Shown here: in pieces, positions 15,507-24,812 of the stretch
How positions within the stretch are numbered: position 1 is the stretch's first letter
Layout: every line of letters starts with the position of its first letter
DNA from: Mesobacillus sp. S13
Lineage (GTDB): Bacteria; Bacillota; Bacilli; Bacillales; Cytobacillaceae
DNA: 64,000 nucleotides
Assembly: GCF_020422885.1 (NCBI RefSeq)
Contig: NZ_CP084622.1
Span: forward strand, 2,933,001-2,997,000
Direction: 5' to 3'
Position numbers and translations under genes: made by a program
Notes under the pieces: generated by a model
Seen by the model: only the letters and a program-made list of their open reading frames with translations
What the model was told of the DNA's origin: nothing
The model's database searches: none

Positions 15507-16901
15507 GGTAGTTATATTTAATTTTTTGATTTTATATTGGAGTGTTTGCCTAGGAATATCCAGGAGGCTGGCTGCTTTTTGGATATTGCCGCCCGATGCA
15601 TCAAGCGCGTCCTTGATTAACGAGATTTCCAACTCTTTAAGGTGGTCCCTTAAAATAAAAGAGTTTCGTGATTTTTCATCAGGGGGACCTGGGACGATGT
15701 TTTTCAGCATCATTGGCAGGTCTTGTCCAGTCAGCATCGTGCCTTCACATACATTCATCATGTATTCAATTGTATGTTTCAGCTCCCTTACATTGCCTGG
15801 CCATTGGTGGTTGAGAAAAATGGCCTTCACATGGCCATCCAGTCCAGAGATATGCTTACTCAGCTGGTTGTTATATTGGCTGATGAAGATATCGGATAAA
15901 TAGAGGATGTCCTCTTTCCTTTGCCTTAAAGGCGTAAGTTCGAATGTCAAGACATTCAGGCGGTAAAACAAATCCGTTCTCAACTGGTTCTCTTCCATAG
16001 CCTGAACAGGGTATACATTCATCGCGGAGATCACCCTGACGTTGACGGAGATGACATTTGTACTGCCGATTCTTCTGACAGCCCCATCCTCTAAGACACG
16101 AAGGAGCTTGGCCTGCAGGTCGAATGGCATTGAATTCAGCTCGTCTAGGAAGAGTGTTCCACCGTTTGCCAGCTCGAAAAGACCCGGCCTGTCCACCGCC
16201 CCAGTATAGCTCCCCTTAGAGGTGCCAAACAGGATGCTTTCAAGCAGGTTTTCCGGTATAGCCGCACAGTTCTGCGCGATGAAAGGTCCATTTGCCCTAT
16301 TGGAGGCGTTATGGATGGATTGGACGAAAAGCTCCTTTCCAGTACCGCTTTCTCCATATACAAGAATCGGTGAATCAGACATTGCCAGTTTCTCGGCCTT
16401 TTTCTTTATCGTCATAAAATGCTTATTTTTTGTAAGCATGTCACTGAATGTATAACCCGCTTGCAGTTTGACCGCTTTCCCGTTGCGAGGCTTAAGCTTT
16501 TTTTGGATTTCGACCAGACGTTCAGAAAGCTGCTTAATCTGGGAGTAATCCTTTGCAATTTCCACTGCACCGATTAAATCTCCCTGAACAAAAATTGGCA
16601 AGGTTGTATTGACAGTGTCAATCTTCCGTCCATGCAAATTGACAAAGGACTGGGTTTCATTAAAAATCGGTTTCTTCGTTTCAATTACTTTCAAAAGGGT
16701 GCTGGATTGATTATTCAGTGAAGGAAACACACTAAGCAGCGGCTTTCCAATCACTTCGCTGATTTCAAGTCCATCATGCCTTGCTGCCACCTCATTATAA
16801 AAAATGGTGATCCCAGCTGTATTCACGACGTGGATTGCCTCGTCAATGCATTTCAATATTGCGCTTAAGATTTCTTCCGTCACATTGGATACTGAATTCA
16901 T
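15504..16901 (-). CDS. kamR: sigma-54-dependent enhancer-binding activator of the kam locus (KamR-like)
   Basis: This 465-residue protein has an N-terminal PAS domain (about 10-120, AIHVVNTAGITIFYNEVAA), a central AAA+ sigma-54 interaction domain and a Fis-type HTH. The AAA+ domain has Walker A GESGTGKE, the GAFTGA-loop variant GSYTGA and Walker B GGTLFLDELN. The HTH is at the C-terminus (AASLLDIPRQTLQYKIKKL). It should open complexes at the -24/-12 promoter of kamA. The PAS domain and the lack of a receiver domain suggest a ligand-sensing activator, possibly sensing lysine or a product. The start at 16901 (MNSVSNVTEE) has GGGAG upstream. It lies 52 bp after ablB and ends in a terminator. Confidence 0.9.
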   Translation of the reverse strand: MNSVSNVTEEILSAILKCIDEAIHVVNTAGITIFYNEVAARHDGLEISEVIGKPLLSVFPSLNNQSSTLLKVIETKKPIFNETQSFVNLHGRKIDTVNTTLPIFVQGDLIGAVEIAKDYSQIKQLSERLVEIQKKLKPRNGKAVKLQAGYTFSDMLTKNKHFMTIKKKAEKLAMSDSPILVYGESGTGKELFVQSIHNASNRANGPFIAQNCAAIPENLLESILFGTSKGSYTGAVDRPGLFELANGGTLFLDELNSMPFDLQAKLLRVLEDGAVRRIGSTNVISVNVRVISAMNVYPVQAMEENQLRTDLFYRLNVLTFELTPLRQRKEDILYLSDIFISQYNNQLSKHISGLDGHVKAIFLNHQWPGNVRELKHTIEYMMNVCEGTMLTGQDLPMMLKNIVPGPPDEKSRNSFILRDHLKELEISLIKDALDASGGNIQKAASLLDIPRQTLQYKIKKLNITT

Positions 16902-16953
16902 CTCATCACACTCCCATATTGAGTATATGACAGAGTGCCGAAAAACTGTCTTA

Positions 16954-17820
16954 TCACTGCCCAAAATTTGGCGTTTTTGCCAAATCTTTTACCCAAACGT
17001 TCATGTTTTCAATTTTATCATAGATATACACGTTGTTCACCAGCCTGCCGCGATACGCATAGCCCAATTGATACAGTGCTGCATTCATGCCAAAGGATAA
17101 AGCCCTGGCGATGGAGTAAGCGCAATAAATGCCATTTTCAATCAGTTCATCTTCAAGACGTGCCAGCAGCACCTTCATTAAACCGTGCTTTCTATGTTCT
17201 TTTAAGGTTGCGCAATCTGTCATTTCAGCATTTTTATAAAAAGAGTTCACATCCGCTGATGCCGCGCTGACAATCTGGCCGTCATTTACAAAGCCAAAAT
17301 AAATACTCCCTTCTTTCATCGTTTTGACAATATACTCCGGGTCATTCAATGGTGTCGGATAGATTTGAAAAACCTTGCTATATAAAACAGACAGGCCCTG
17401 AGCGTCTGTTTCGTCCATTTTTTTCAGGATGTAATCATTTGGAGGTGTGATGTTCTGCGCCGGTTCCGCCAGATGGTACACACTCTTGATGATTCCATCT
17501 TCCTGTACCCAATGCAGTGAAGTCCTTCTTTCATCGCTATAGAACTTCGAAAAGAACACACAGTCATTGCCGAGGAAAAATCCGTCAATACCTGCCTCAA
17601 AACTGAAGCCCCGTTCAAGCAGCTGCGTAAAATGCTCTTTCCTTCCCTTGATAATCAATTTGTCTGCTTTTTCGCTCTCCACAAGCTTCTCCGCATGATC
17701 CAAAACATGTGGTAAACTGCCTAAATAATCTTCCACCCTGACCCGCTTATTCTGTTGATCCAGGTAAACAGTCACATTATAATTCTTATCAGAAAAGCTC
17801 AAGGTTTTTCCTAAATGCAT
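16954..17820 (-). CDS. ablB: beta-lysine N6-acetyltransferase AblB (YodP)
   Basis: This is a 288-residue protein with a GNAT domain in the C-terminal half (GFVNDGQIVSAASAD, ATLKEHRKHGLMKVLLARLE). The N-terminal half is specific to AblB/YodP (NKRVRVEDYLGSLPHVLDHAEKL). The enzyme acetylates the epsilon-amino group of beta-lysine made by KamA, giving N6-acetyl-beta-lysine. In archaea this is an osmolyte; in this catabolic cluster it is more likely a protected intermediate. The start ATG at 17820 has GGGGG 7 nt upstream; a longer frame to 17841 reads through the ribosome site. A hairpin with a short T-run precedes it (17853-17873). Confidence 0.9.
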   Translation of the reverse strand: MHLGKTLSFSDKNYNVTVYLDQQNKRVRVEDYLGSLPHVLDHAEKLVESEKADKLIIKGRKEHFTQLLERGFSFEAGIDGFFLGNDCVFFSKFYSDERRTSLHWVQEDGIIKSVYHLAEPAQNITPPNDYILKKMDETDAQGLSVLYSKVFQIYPTPLNDPEYIVKTMKEGSIYFGFVNDGQIVSAASADVNSFYKNAEMTDCATLKEHRKHGLMKVLLARLEDELIENGIYCAYSIARALSFGMNAALYQLGYAYRGRLVNNVYIYDKIENMNVWVKDLAKTPNFGQ

Positions 17821-17852
17821 GTTCATTCCCCCAATTCCCAAAATGTATGAAA

Positions 17853-17873
17853 AGCCTGGCTTTGGGCCAGGCT
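17853..17873 (-). terminator. internal terminator/attenuator between the aldehyde dehydrogenase gene and ablB
   Basis: A perfect 8-bp stem AGCCTGGC/GCCAGGCT with a 5-nt loop is followed by only TTTT on the minus strand. It stands inside the operon and may reduce, rather than stop, transcription into ablB and kamR. The stem is identical to the one after yodJ (8083-8104). Confidence 0.7.
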
Positions 17874-17878
17874 GACGG

Positions 17879-19300
17879 TCAATCTAGTTTAATGGATACG
17901 AGCTTCAGTTCTGTCATCTCTTCTAAAGCATATTTAATCCCTTCTCTGCCGTTCCCGCTCAATTTGACACCTCCATATGGCATGTGATCCACCCGGAATG
18001 TCGGGATATCATTGATCATTACACCGCCAACATGAAGGATTTTTGCTGCTTTGAAAGCTTTTTGAAGATCTTTTGTATAGACCCCTGCCTGAAGGCCAAA
18101 TTGGGAGTCATTGACCTGAGCGAGCGCATCATCGAATTCTATGAAAGTGTTGATATGGACAACTGGCGCGAAAACTTCCTCACAGGAAATTTTGTCAGTG
18201 AGCTGTGCATTGAGCAGCACGGTCGGCTTCAGGATTTGCTTATCGCTTTCTCCGCCATATACCAGCTCCGCTCCATTTTCCACAGCGTCCTGAACCCACG
18301 TTTTTGCCCTGGCCACATCATTAGCACTGATCATCGCAGCTAAATCTGTTTGTTCATCCAGCGGATTTCCTACCTTCAGCTTACCAGTTTCTTCTACAAA
18401 TGTTGAAACAAATTTATCAGCAATGCTTTCATGCACAAAAATTCTCTGAATGGATATGCAGACCTGGCCTTGATTTGAGAATGCTCCCGTAACGATTCTT
18501 GGCATAACCTTGTTAAAATCAGTTCCTTCGTCGACAATCAATGCGGAATTCGAACCTAGTTCAAGAGTTACCCTTTTGAGGCCTGCATTTTCGCGGATAT
18601 GCTTTCCCACTTCAGGGCTACCTGTGAATGTGACCATTTTTACCCGATCATCTGAAATCAGTACATCGCCAACACTCTTCCCACTTCCAGTGACTACATT
18701 CAGAGCACCTGCAGGCAATCCTGCCCTATGAAAATAGGAAGCTATTTTGTATGCCGATAACGGTGTCTGGCTGGCTGGCTTAAGGGCGACCGTATTACCG
18801 GCAGCAATAGCCGGGCCGACCTTATGGGCCACGAGATTCATCGGAAAGTTGAAAGGAGTGATCGCAGCAATCACACCCAGCGGTTCCCTGACTGTATAAG
18901 CGACTCTTCCCTCGCCTCCAGGTGCCGCATCCATTGGGATTGTTTCACCATGAATCCTCCTAGCCTCTTCTGAAGCAAAAGTATAGGTCATGATCGTACG
19001 GTCAACTTCTCCTCGAGCTATCTTCAAGGGTTTGGAGGATTCCTCCGCAATCAGCCGGGCACATTCCTCCCTGTCTTCCTGGATGAATTCAGCCACTCTA
19101 CGCAGGATATCAGAACGCTTGTGGGCATCCATTTCCGCCATCACTCTTGCTGCTCCTGCCGCTGAATCAATTGCTTTTGTGACATCTTTATTGCCTGCTT
19201 CGGCAACATCAGCAATTTTTTCTCCATTGAATGGATTAAAAAGCGGACGATATGTTTCCGTTTCAACGCTCTCTCCATTTATCCATAAGTTCTGTTTCAT
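17879..19300 (-). CDS. NAD(P)-dependent aldehyde dehydrogenase of the kam locus
   Basis: This 473-residue aldehyde dehydrogenase superfamily member has the catalytic Glu in LELGSNSA and Cys in NQGQVCISIQR, NAD-binding PFNFPMNLVAHKVGPAIAAGN and FTGSPEVG. It is closest in appearance to the lactaldehyde / succinate-semialdehyde-like group. It lies 12 bp downstream of a GabT-type aminotransferase, so the natural inference is that it oxidises the semialdehyde produced when that enzyme removes the terminal amino group of a beta-lysine-derived intermediate. The exact substrate cannot be fixed from sequence. I do not recall this gene or its gabT partner in the B. subtilis kamA-yodT cluster. Confidence 0.9.
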   Translation of the reverse strand: MKQNLWINGESVETETYRPLFNPFNGEKIADVAEAGNKDVTKAIDSAAGAARVMAEMDAHKRSDILRRVAEFIQEDREECARLIAEESSKPLKIARGEVDRTIMTYTFASEEARRIHGETIPMDAAPGGEGRVAYTVREPLGVIAAITPFNFPMNLVAHKVGPAIAAGNTVALKPASQTPLSAYKIASYFHRAGLPAGALNVVTGSGKSVGDVLISDDRVKMVTFTGSPEVGKHIRENAGLKRVTLELGSNSALIVDEGTDFNKVMPRIVTGAFSNQGQVCISIQRIFVHESIADKFVSTFVEETGKLKVGNPLDEQTDLAAMISANDVARAKTWVQDAVENGAELVYGGESDKQILKPTVLLNAQLTDKISCEEVFAPVVHINTFIEFDDALAQVNDSQFGLQAGVYTKDLQKAFKAAKILHVGGVMINDIPTFRVDHMPYGGVKLSGNGREGIKYALEEMTELKLVSIKLD

Positions 19301-19312
19301 TGCATATCCCTC

Positions 19313-20641
19313 CTATCGCTCGCAGCATTCATTTATGACTGCTTCCAGCACATCGAATCCTTCCTCAATCTGATCATCTGTTATGACGAGAGGAGCCAAA
19401 AGCCTGATTACATTACCGTAAAGACCTGCGCTCATCAAGATCAAGCCTCGCTGATGTGCTTTAGCGAGTATTTCGCGGACCAATTGTCCGTTAGGTTGAT
19501 CATTCTTATCGAAACATTCAATTGCACACATTGCTCCAATTGAACGGATATCGCCAATCTCCGGGAAGCGGTCTGTCAGCTTGCCGAACCTAGCATGAAA
19601 TTTTTCACCAAACAAGTTTGCTCTATCAAGAAGATTTTGTTCTTCTATCATTTTAACGACTTTTACGGCCGCTACACAACCGAGAGGACTTCCTCCAAAG
19701 GTGCCGCCAATTTCGCCAACGCCTGCAGAATCCATAATCTCGGCCCTTCCTGTGACCGCACTGATCGGAAGTCCGGCAGCTATTGATTTTGACATGGTCA
19801 TCAAGTCTGGTACAACGTCGTAGTGCTCCATCGCAAACATCTTTCCCGTCCTGCCAAAGCCAGTTTGAATTTCATCTGCGATAAAGAGAATTCCATATTG
19901 TTCACAGATTTTTTTCACTCCCTGGACAAACGCCTTGGACGGAATATTAAATCCACCTTCCCCTTGAATTGGTTCCATTATGACAGCCGCAATTTCGGTA
20001 GCAGGAACCTCACTAAGGAAAAAGGTCTCAAACTTTTTCAGCATATAGGCGTCCAGTTCTTCAGGTTTCATCTCTTTCTCCTGGGAATACACCGGATATG
20101 GCCATTTATAAGTTTCCGGAGCGAATGGCCCGAACTGGTATTTGTATGGTTTCACTTTACTAGTCAGGGACATGGCCATATAGGTCCTGCCATGAAATCC
20201 TCTTTCAAAAGAAATGATTCCTTTTCGTCCTGAATATTTCCTCGCGATCTTGATCGCATTCTCAACTGCTTCTGCTCCGCTGCTTAGAAAGAAGGTTTTT
20301 TTATCATGAGTTCCTGGGGTGATCTCATTCAGCAATTCTGACAGTTCAATATATGGTTCATACATCATCACATGAAAGCAAGGGTGAAGGTAGCGGTCAA
20401 TCTGTTCATGCAGTGCATCCACAACCTCAGGCGGACAGTGTCCAACATTCAGCGTTCCAATGGCCCCGGCAAAATCGATGAAGGTATTTCCATCGACGTC
20501 AGTCAACAATGCACCTTCCCCTTTTTCCGCAAACGACTTGATTGTGTTGAATGGTCCAAGAGGAACACTTTTTTCTTTTCGCGCTAACAATGCCTGTGCC
20601 TTCGGACCCGGTATCGCTGTGTTAATCTTTATATATCCCAT
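19313..20641 (-). CDS. class III aminotransferase, GabT-like
   Basis: This 442-residue PLP enzyme is of the 4-aminobutyrate aminotransferase group. The Schiff-base lysine is in TMSKSIAAGLP, PLP-phosphate contacts are in LSSGAEAVENAIKIAR and FHGRTYM, and IADEIQTGFGRTG is the conserved aspartate region. GabT enzymes transfer a terminal amino group to 2-oxoglutarate. In this operon the substrate is probably an omega-amino intermediate of the beta-lysine route, with the aldehyde dehydrogenase downstream acting on the semialdehyde. A housekeeping GABA role is a possible alternative. It is spaced 21 bp after yodQ and 12 bp before the dehydrogenase gene. Confidence 0.9.
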   Translation of the reverse strand: MGYIKINTAIPGPKAQALLARKEKSVPLGPFNTIKSFAEKGEGALLTDVDGNTFIDFAGAIGTLNVGHCPPEVVDALHEQIDRYLHPCFHVMMYEPYIELSELLNEITPGTHDKKTFFLSSGAEAVENAIKIARKYSGRKGIISFERGFHGRTYMAMSLTSKVKPYKYQFGPFAPETYKWPYPVYSQEKEMKPEELDAYMLKKFETFFLSEVPATEIAAVIMEPIQGEGGFNIPSKAFVQGVKKICEQYGILFIADEIQTGFGRTGKMFAMEHYDVVPDLMTMSKSIAAGLPISAVTGRAEIMDSAGVGEIGGTFGGSPLGCVAAVKVVKMIEEQNLLDRANLFGEKFHARFGKLTDRFPEIGDIRSIGAMCAIECFDKNDQPNGQLVREILAKAHQRGLILMSAGLYGNVIRLLAPLVITDDQIEEGFDVLEAVINECCER

Positions 20642-20662
20642 TGCTTGATTCCCCCTTTTTCT

Positions 20663-21931
20663 CTAATCGCTGACCTCACACCACTTAAGTAATGCAAGGG
20701 CTATGATTTCAGCAGCTTCAAAAACATCTTCTAGCTTGATATACTCATTCGCCTGGTGTGCTGTTTCCGTTACTCCCGGTCCAAAGACCACTACAGGCAC
20801 TCCGCCAACCTTCGAAAGAATTCCTCCGTCAGTAGCCCATGGAGACGCCTCGATTAATGGAGTCTTTTCTTTAACTTCCTTAAAGCTATCTGAAAGGACA
20901 TGGATCAGTTCATGTTCGGGATCCAGGTCGCCTGGCAGCCAGCTAGCACCGAACCATTCAAGCTCAGGTGAATGATCTCTCAACCACGGATCTTCATTAC
21001 AGACTTCCGCAATGGCTTCCAACATTTCATACTTTGCCTCTTCCTGTGTTTCATTTGGGGCGACCCCCATCCTGCCCTCAATGACAGCTAAATCTGGTAC
21101 AGAAGATGGCCAATCTCCTGCATGGATTTTCCCTATATTGATAGGAATTGGGATTGGGATGCTCTCAAAAAACGGGTCTGTGATTCTCTCATTCCTCTGA
21201 GTCTCCAAGCTTCTCAGTCTATCTATCACCAGCATGGATTTTTCAATCGCGTTGACCCCTTCATACCTTGTCCCGCCATGTGCCCCTTTTCCTTTTACAG
21301 AGATTCTGAACCACATCGATCCCTGCTGTTTTGGAAACAGTTTCATATTGGTCGGTTCAGGGATGATGGCTGCATCCGCTTTATAACCTTTCAGGACCGT
21401 GGCAAGGGTACCGGCACCACCGCTTTCTTCTTCAATCACACTCTGAAAAATAACATCGCCCTTTAACTTTATTCCTGAATTCTTAATTGCCTCCATCGCC
21501 ATGAGCAGTGAAGTTGTGCCGCCCTTCATATCTGTCGAGCCTCTGCCAAACAACTTGCCGCATTCGATATGCCCGCTGAACGGGTCTTTATCCCAATCTT
21601 TTGGGTCACCAGCGGGAACAACATCAATATGTCCATTGAGGATCATCGACTTCCCTCCGCCTGTCCCCCTCATAATCCCGATAGCATTTGGATTTCCATC
21701 GAAGTCTTTTCGATCAGAACAAAACGCTGGGTGGACAGTAAGTGTGTTATCCCCGATTTCCCATATATCCATTTCAAGTCCAAGCTCGCGGCATTTTTCT
21801 ATAATGACTGCCTGCGCTCCGCTTTCATCCCCTCTTGTACTAGGTTCCTGGACTAACTTCTGTAAAAGCCGCGTCCCTCTGATTCTGCTCTCTTTAATGT
21901 AATTCCTCACCTTTTGCTCAGGAGTTTGCAC
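20663..21931 (-). CDS. yodQ: M20-family deacylase YodQ (ArgE/DapE-like)
   Basis: This 422-residue metallohydrolase has family motifs: ILNGHIDVVPAG (first His and Asp), GRGSTDMKGG (bridging Asp), IEEESGGAGTL (catalytic Glu pair) and a dimerisation domain (about 200-320, KGKGAHGGTRYEGVNAIEK). ArgE/DapE enzymes remove N-acyl groups from amino acid derivatives. In the kam locus it is expected to remove the acetyl group put on by AblB from a downstream intermediate. A CAGGAG-type ribosome site is not strong. It lies 14 bp after yodR. Confidence 0.9.
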   Translation of the reverse strand: MQTPEQKVRNYIKESRIRGTRLLQKLVQEPSTRGDESGAQAVIIEKCRELGLEMDIWEIGDNTLTVHPAFCSDRKDFDGNPNAIGIMRGTGGGKSMILNGHIDVVPAGDPKDWDKDPFSGHIECGKLFGRGSTDMKGGTTSLLMAMEAIKNSGIKLKGDVIFQSVIEEESGGAGTLATVLKGYKADAAIIPEPTNMKLFPKQQGSMWFRISVKGKGAHGGTRYEGVNAIEKSMLVIDRLRSLETQRNERITDPFFESIPIPIPINIGKIHAGDWPSSVPDLAVIEGRMGVAPNETQEEAKYEMLEAIAEVCNEDPWLRDHSPELEWFGASWLPGDLDPEHELIHVLSDSFKEVKEKTPLIEASPWATDGGILSKVGGVPVVVFGPGVTETAHQANEYIKLEDVFEAAEIIALALLKWCEVSD

Positions 21932-21945
21932 GATATCAGCCCCTT

Positions 21946-22605
21946 TTAATATTCGATAATCCGGACCTCAGCTGCGACTGTAAATTCGCATGCGGTCTTA
22001 GAGGTAACTTCAGGTATTGTATGTGGCGCAAAAAGTTCAGACAAAATCAAAGATCCATCCATTATTTTAAAAACTGCGAGGTCGGTAATCACCATGTCGA
22101 CACATTCAGCTGCCGTTAAAGGCAAGGTACAGGATGGGACAATTTTAGAAACCCCGTTTTTATCGGTATGGTTCATCAATACGGCAACTTTCTGGGCCTT
22201 CTGTGCCAGCTCCATTGCTCCTCCCATACCTGGAACCTTCTTGCCGGGGACAATCCAGTTTGCCAGGTCCCCTTTTTGGCTAACCTGCAAGGATCCTAGA
22301 ATCGTAAGATCCACTCTGCCCCTGCGAATCATTCCAAAGGCAACAGCGCTATCACAATAAGAGGAACCCGCCACGACAGTAACAGGGAAGCCGCCAGCAT
22401 TGCATAGGTTTTCATCCTCAAAACCTTTTTCAGGCGACTCCCCCATCCCAATAATTCCGTTCTCAGCATGGAACATGACTCTCGTATTCTTGGGAAGGTG
22501 GTTTGGGACCAGTGAGGGAATTCCTATGCCTAGATTGACAACCATGCCCGGAGAGATTTCTTCGGCAGCTCGTCTGGCCATTCTATTTCTGACATCTACT
22601 CCCAT
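21946..22605 (-). CDS. yodR: 3-oxoacid CoA-transferase beta subunit YodR
   Basis: This 219-residue subunit B of a class I CoA-transferase has GMVVNLGIGIPSLV and the active-site ENG motif (HAENGIIGMGESP) where the catalytic Glu forms the acyl-CoA thioester. With YodS it moves CoA between short-chain acids (acetoacetate/butyrate type). The start chosen is ATG at 22605 (MGVDVRNRMARRA) with TTGGAG 6-9 nt upstream; it overlaps the yodS stop by 10 nt, indicating coupled translation. Its substrate here should be a 3-oxo or 3-amino acid from lysine degradation. Confidence 0.92.
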   Translation of the reverse strand: MGVDVRNRMARRAAEEISPGMVVNLGIGIPSLVPNHLPKNTRVMFHAENGIIGMGESPEKGFEDENLCNAGGFPVTVVAGSSYCDSAVAFGMIRRGRVDLTILGSLQVSQKGDLANWIVPGKKVPGMGGAMELAQKAQKVAVLMNHTDKNGVSKIVPSCTLPLTAAECVDMVITDLAVFKIMDGSLILSELFAPHTIPEVTSKTACEFTVAAEVRIIEY

Positions 22606-23288
22606 GCCCATCTCCAATTCACCCCTCCAGAAGGAATTACCATATCTACAAATACTCCAGGTGTAACGATTTCTTCAGGATCCAGGCTGCCCAGGGGGAC
22701 AATTTCCTCTGCCTCTGCAATGGTGAAATTCCCCGCCATCGCTACAAGTGGGTTCGTATTCCTGGAACTTTTATCAAAAACAAGATTTCCGTATGGGTCT
22801 GCTTTTTTGGCATAAACGATTGAAACTTCGGCAGTTAAAGCTGTTTCGATCAAATAGTCTTTGCCGTTCAAGGTCATTCTTTTTTTTCCTTTAGAAACAA
22901 ACTCATGTTCAACGCCTACATCTGTCAAAATGGCGCCGAGACCCATTCCTCCAGCACGGATTCGTTCTGTAAGGGTTCCCTGTGGCGAAAACTCTACCTC
23001 CAGCTCCCCCTTGGTCATCAGTTCACCTGCAACTGGATTAGAGCCGATATGCGAGGCGACGACTTTCTTTGCCTTGCCGCGGCTGACAATTTTCCCAATT
23101 CCGATTTCAGGAAAACCCGTATCATTCCCAATCAGCACAAGGTCTTTTATTTCTTTTTCGAGAATGCCGTCTATCAGGTCAGGAGGAGATCCTACTCCGC
23201 CAAACCCGCCAAACATCAAGGTCATCCCGTCATAAAAATGCTCCATTGCTTGTTCAAGTGTGGCTATCTTTCCAAATGGATTTTCCAT
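22596..23288 (-). CDS. yodS: 3-oxoacid CoA-transferase alpha subunit YodS
   Basis: This 230-residue subunit A has the CoA-binding glycine-rich segment MTLMFGGFGGVGSPPDLID near the N-terminus, GNDTGFPEIGIGKIVSRGKAKK and the C-terminal IVTPGVFVDMVIPSGG typical of the family. It forms a heterodimer with YodR. The ATG at 23288 directly abuts the stop of yodT (23289), and its 3' end overlaps yodR, so yodT-yodS-yodR are tightly coupled. Confidence 0.92.
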   Translation of the reverse strand: MENPFGKIATLEQAMEHFYDGMTLMFGGFGGVGSPPDLIDGILEKEIKDLVLIGNDTGFPEIGIGKIVSRGKAKKVVASHIGSNPVAGELMTKGELEVEFSPQGTLTERIRAGGMGLGAILTDVGVEHEFVSKGKKRMTLNGKDYLIETALTAEVSIVYAKKADPYGNLVFDKSSRNTNPLVAMAGNFTIAEAEEIVPLGSLDPEEIVTPGVFVDMVIPSGGVNWRWAWE

Positions 23289-24650
23289 CTATTTCTCATC
23301 TCCATTTTCACAAGGAAATCCCAGTATTCTATATACTTCAAGGAATGTTGCCTTCAGCAGAGCTATCAATTCATCAATCTCTCGCCTGGTGATCGTCAGC
23401 GGCGGAGAGATAATGACTGCGTCCCCTGACAGGCCATCCAGGCCGGCACCTGCTGGATAGAGCAGAATCCCTTTTTCTCTTCCTGTTTTTACAACTAGCT
23501 CTGTTAATTTGATGCTTCGTTCAAACGGGATTTTTGCACCTGCCAATCTGACAAATTCAAGACCGAGAAGCAAGCCCTTTCCCCGGACATCACCGATAAA
23601 CTCAAACTGATTCTTCAACTTATCGAGCTTGTTTTTCAGGTAAATAGACTTTGATTCGACTTCATTAAGAATTTGATTGTTCTCAAGGTATTCCAATACC
23701 GCCAGTGCGGCTGCGCATGATTGTGGATTCGCGCTAAGCGTATGGCCGCTCATAATCGATTTAGAGCCATTCTCAATAGGCTCCATCACATGATCACTGA
23801 CAACCGTTGCTGCAATCGGAGCGTATCCTGCTCCCATTCCTTTTCCAAGGGCGACAATATCGGGGATGATGTTCCAGTGTTCAGATGCGAGCATCGGTCC
23901 TGTTCGGCCAAACCCTGTCATCACCTCATCCGCGATGAATAATATATTGTTTTCGTCACAAATCTTTTTAATCGTTTCGTAGTAGCCCTTTGGGGGAGTT
24001 ATTGCGCCTCCAGCAGCACCGATCACCGGTTCTGCAATAAATCCGGCGATATGTTCAGAACCAATCCGCTTGATCGCTCCCTCAAGCTCCAGCGCACATA
24101 AAAAGCCACACTCAGGTGCTGAGCTTTGATATGGACATCGGTAACAATATGGAGGTGAAATGGACGGAAATTCCTCAAGCAATGGAACGAACCTTGCTCT
24201 TCTCCCTGGATGACCTGACATCGATAGGGCACCAAGCGTGATTCCATGGTAGCTGATCCATCGTGATAAAATTTTTGTTTTTGACTTGATCCCCTTCTCT
24301 TGCCAGTACTGAATCGCAATCTTCAGCGCGGTTTCTGTAGCCTCTGAACCACTATTTACGAAGAAACTCCAATTTAAATCCCCTGGCAGAGCATCGGCTA
24401 GTTTTTCCGCAAGTTTTTCGGCTGCCTCACTAGTGAATTGGGAGCGATAGACAAATGACACCTTTTTCGACTGTTCATGCATGGCCAGGATAATTTCAGG
24501 AACCCCGTGTCCAATATTTGCCGTGACAGCCCCGGATGCAGCATCTAGATATTTTTGGCCTTCTTTGTCAAAAAGAAAGACACCCTTTCCATAGTCAATC
24601 TCTGGATAGCTTTCATCCAAGGCAGGTTTTATCAAGTAGGACGGCTTCAT
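23289..24650 (-). CDS. yodT: class III aminotransferase YodT
   Basis: This 453-residue PLP-dependent aminotransferase has its active-site lysine in VALGKGMGAGYAPI, IADEVMTGFGRTG, and VNSGSEATETALKIA. CYRCPYQSSAPECGF contains a Cys cluster found in this subgroup. It is the first gene of the kam operon. It probably removes the 3-amino group of a beta-lysine derivative. The ATG at 24650 (MKPSYLIKPAL) has GGAGTG 5 nt upstream; the open frame continues to 24875 but only into the repeat array. A weak sigma-E-like -10 lies 48 bp upstream. Confidence 0.92.
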   Translation of the reverse strand: MKPSYLIKPALDESYPEIDYGKGVFLFDKEGQKYLDAASGAVTANIGHGVPEIILAMHEQSKKVSFVYRSQFTSEAAEKLAEKLADALPGDLNWSFFVNSGSEATETALKIAIQYWQEKGIKSKTKILSRWISYHGITLGALSMSGHPGRRARFVPLLEEFPSISPPYCYRCPYQSSAPECGFLCALELEGAIKRIGSEHIAGFIAEPVIGAAGGAITPPKGYYETIKKICDENNILFIADEVMTGFGRTGPMLASEHWNIIPDIVALGKGMGAGYAPIAATVVSDHVMEPIENGSKSIMSGHTLSANPQSCAAALAVLEYLENNQILNEVESKSIYLKNKLDKLKNQFEFIGDVRGKGLLLGLEFVRLAGAKIPFERSIKLTELVVKTGREKGILLYPAGAGLDGLSGDAVIISPPLTITRREIDELIALLKATFLEVYRILGFPCENGDEK

Positions 24651-24697
24651 AAATTCACTCCATTCACCGCAATTAAAATTAAATGGACATTCTGTAA

Positions 24698-24705
24698 AGT
24701 GTATG
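24698..24705 (-). promoter_or_regulatory. possible sigma-E-type -10 element upstream of yodT
   Basis: CATACACT on the minus strand matches the mother-cell sigma-E -10 consensus (CATACANT). No clear -35 partner is found 14-15 nt upstream. As I recall, the B. subtilis yod operon is expressed in the mother cell, which makes the match plausible but not proven. No -24/-12 motif is present here. Confidence 0.3.
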
Positions 24706-24812
24706 AAATGAATAGGGGAATCTTTCTTGAAGATGTAAAAAATAAGTGGTACTTGCCTGAGGTTATTGATAGGGATGGATTTGACAACTCTTCGTAGTTT
24801 CGGAATGCCTAC

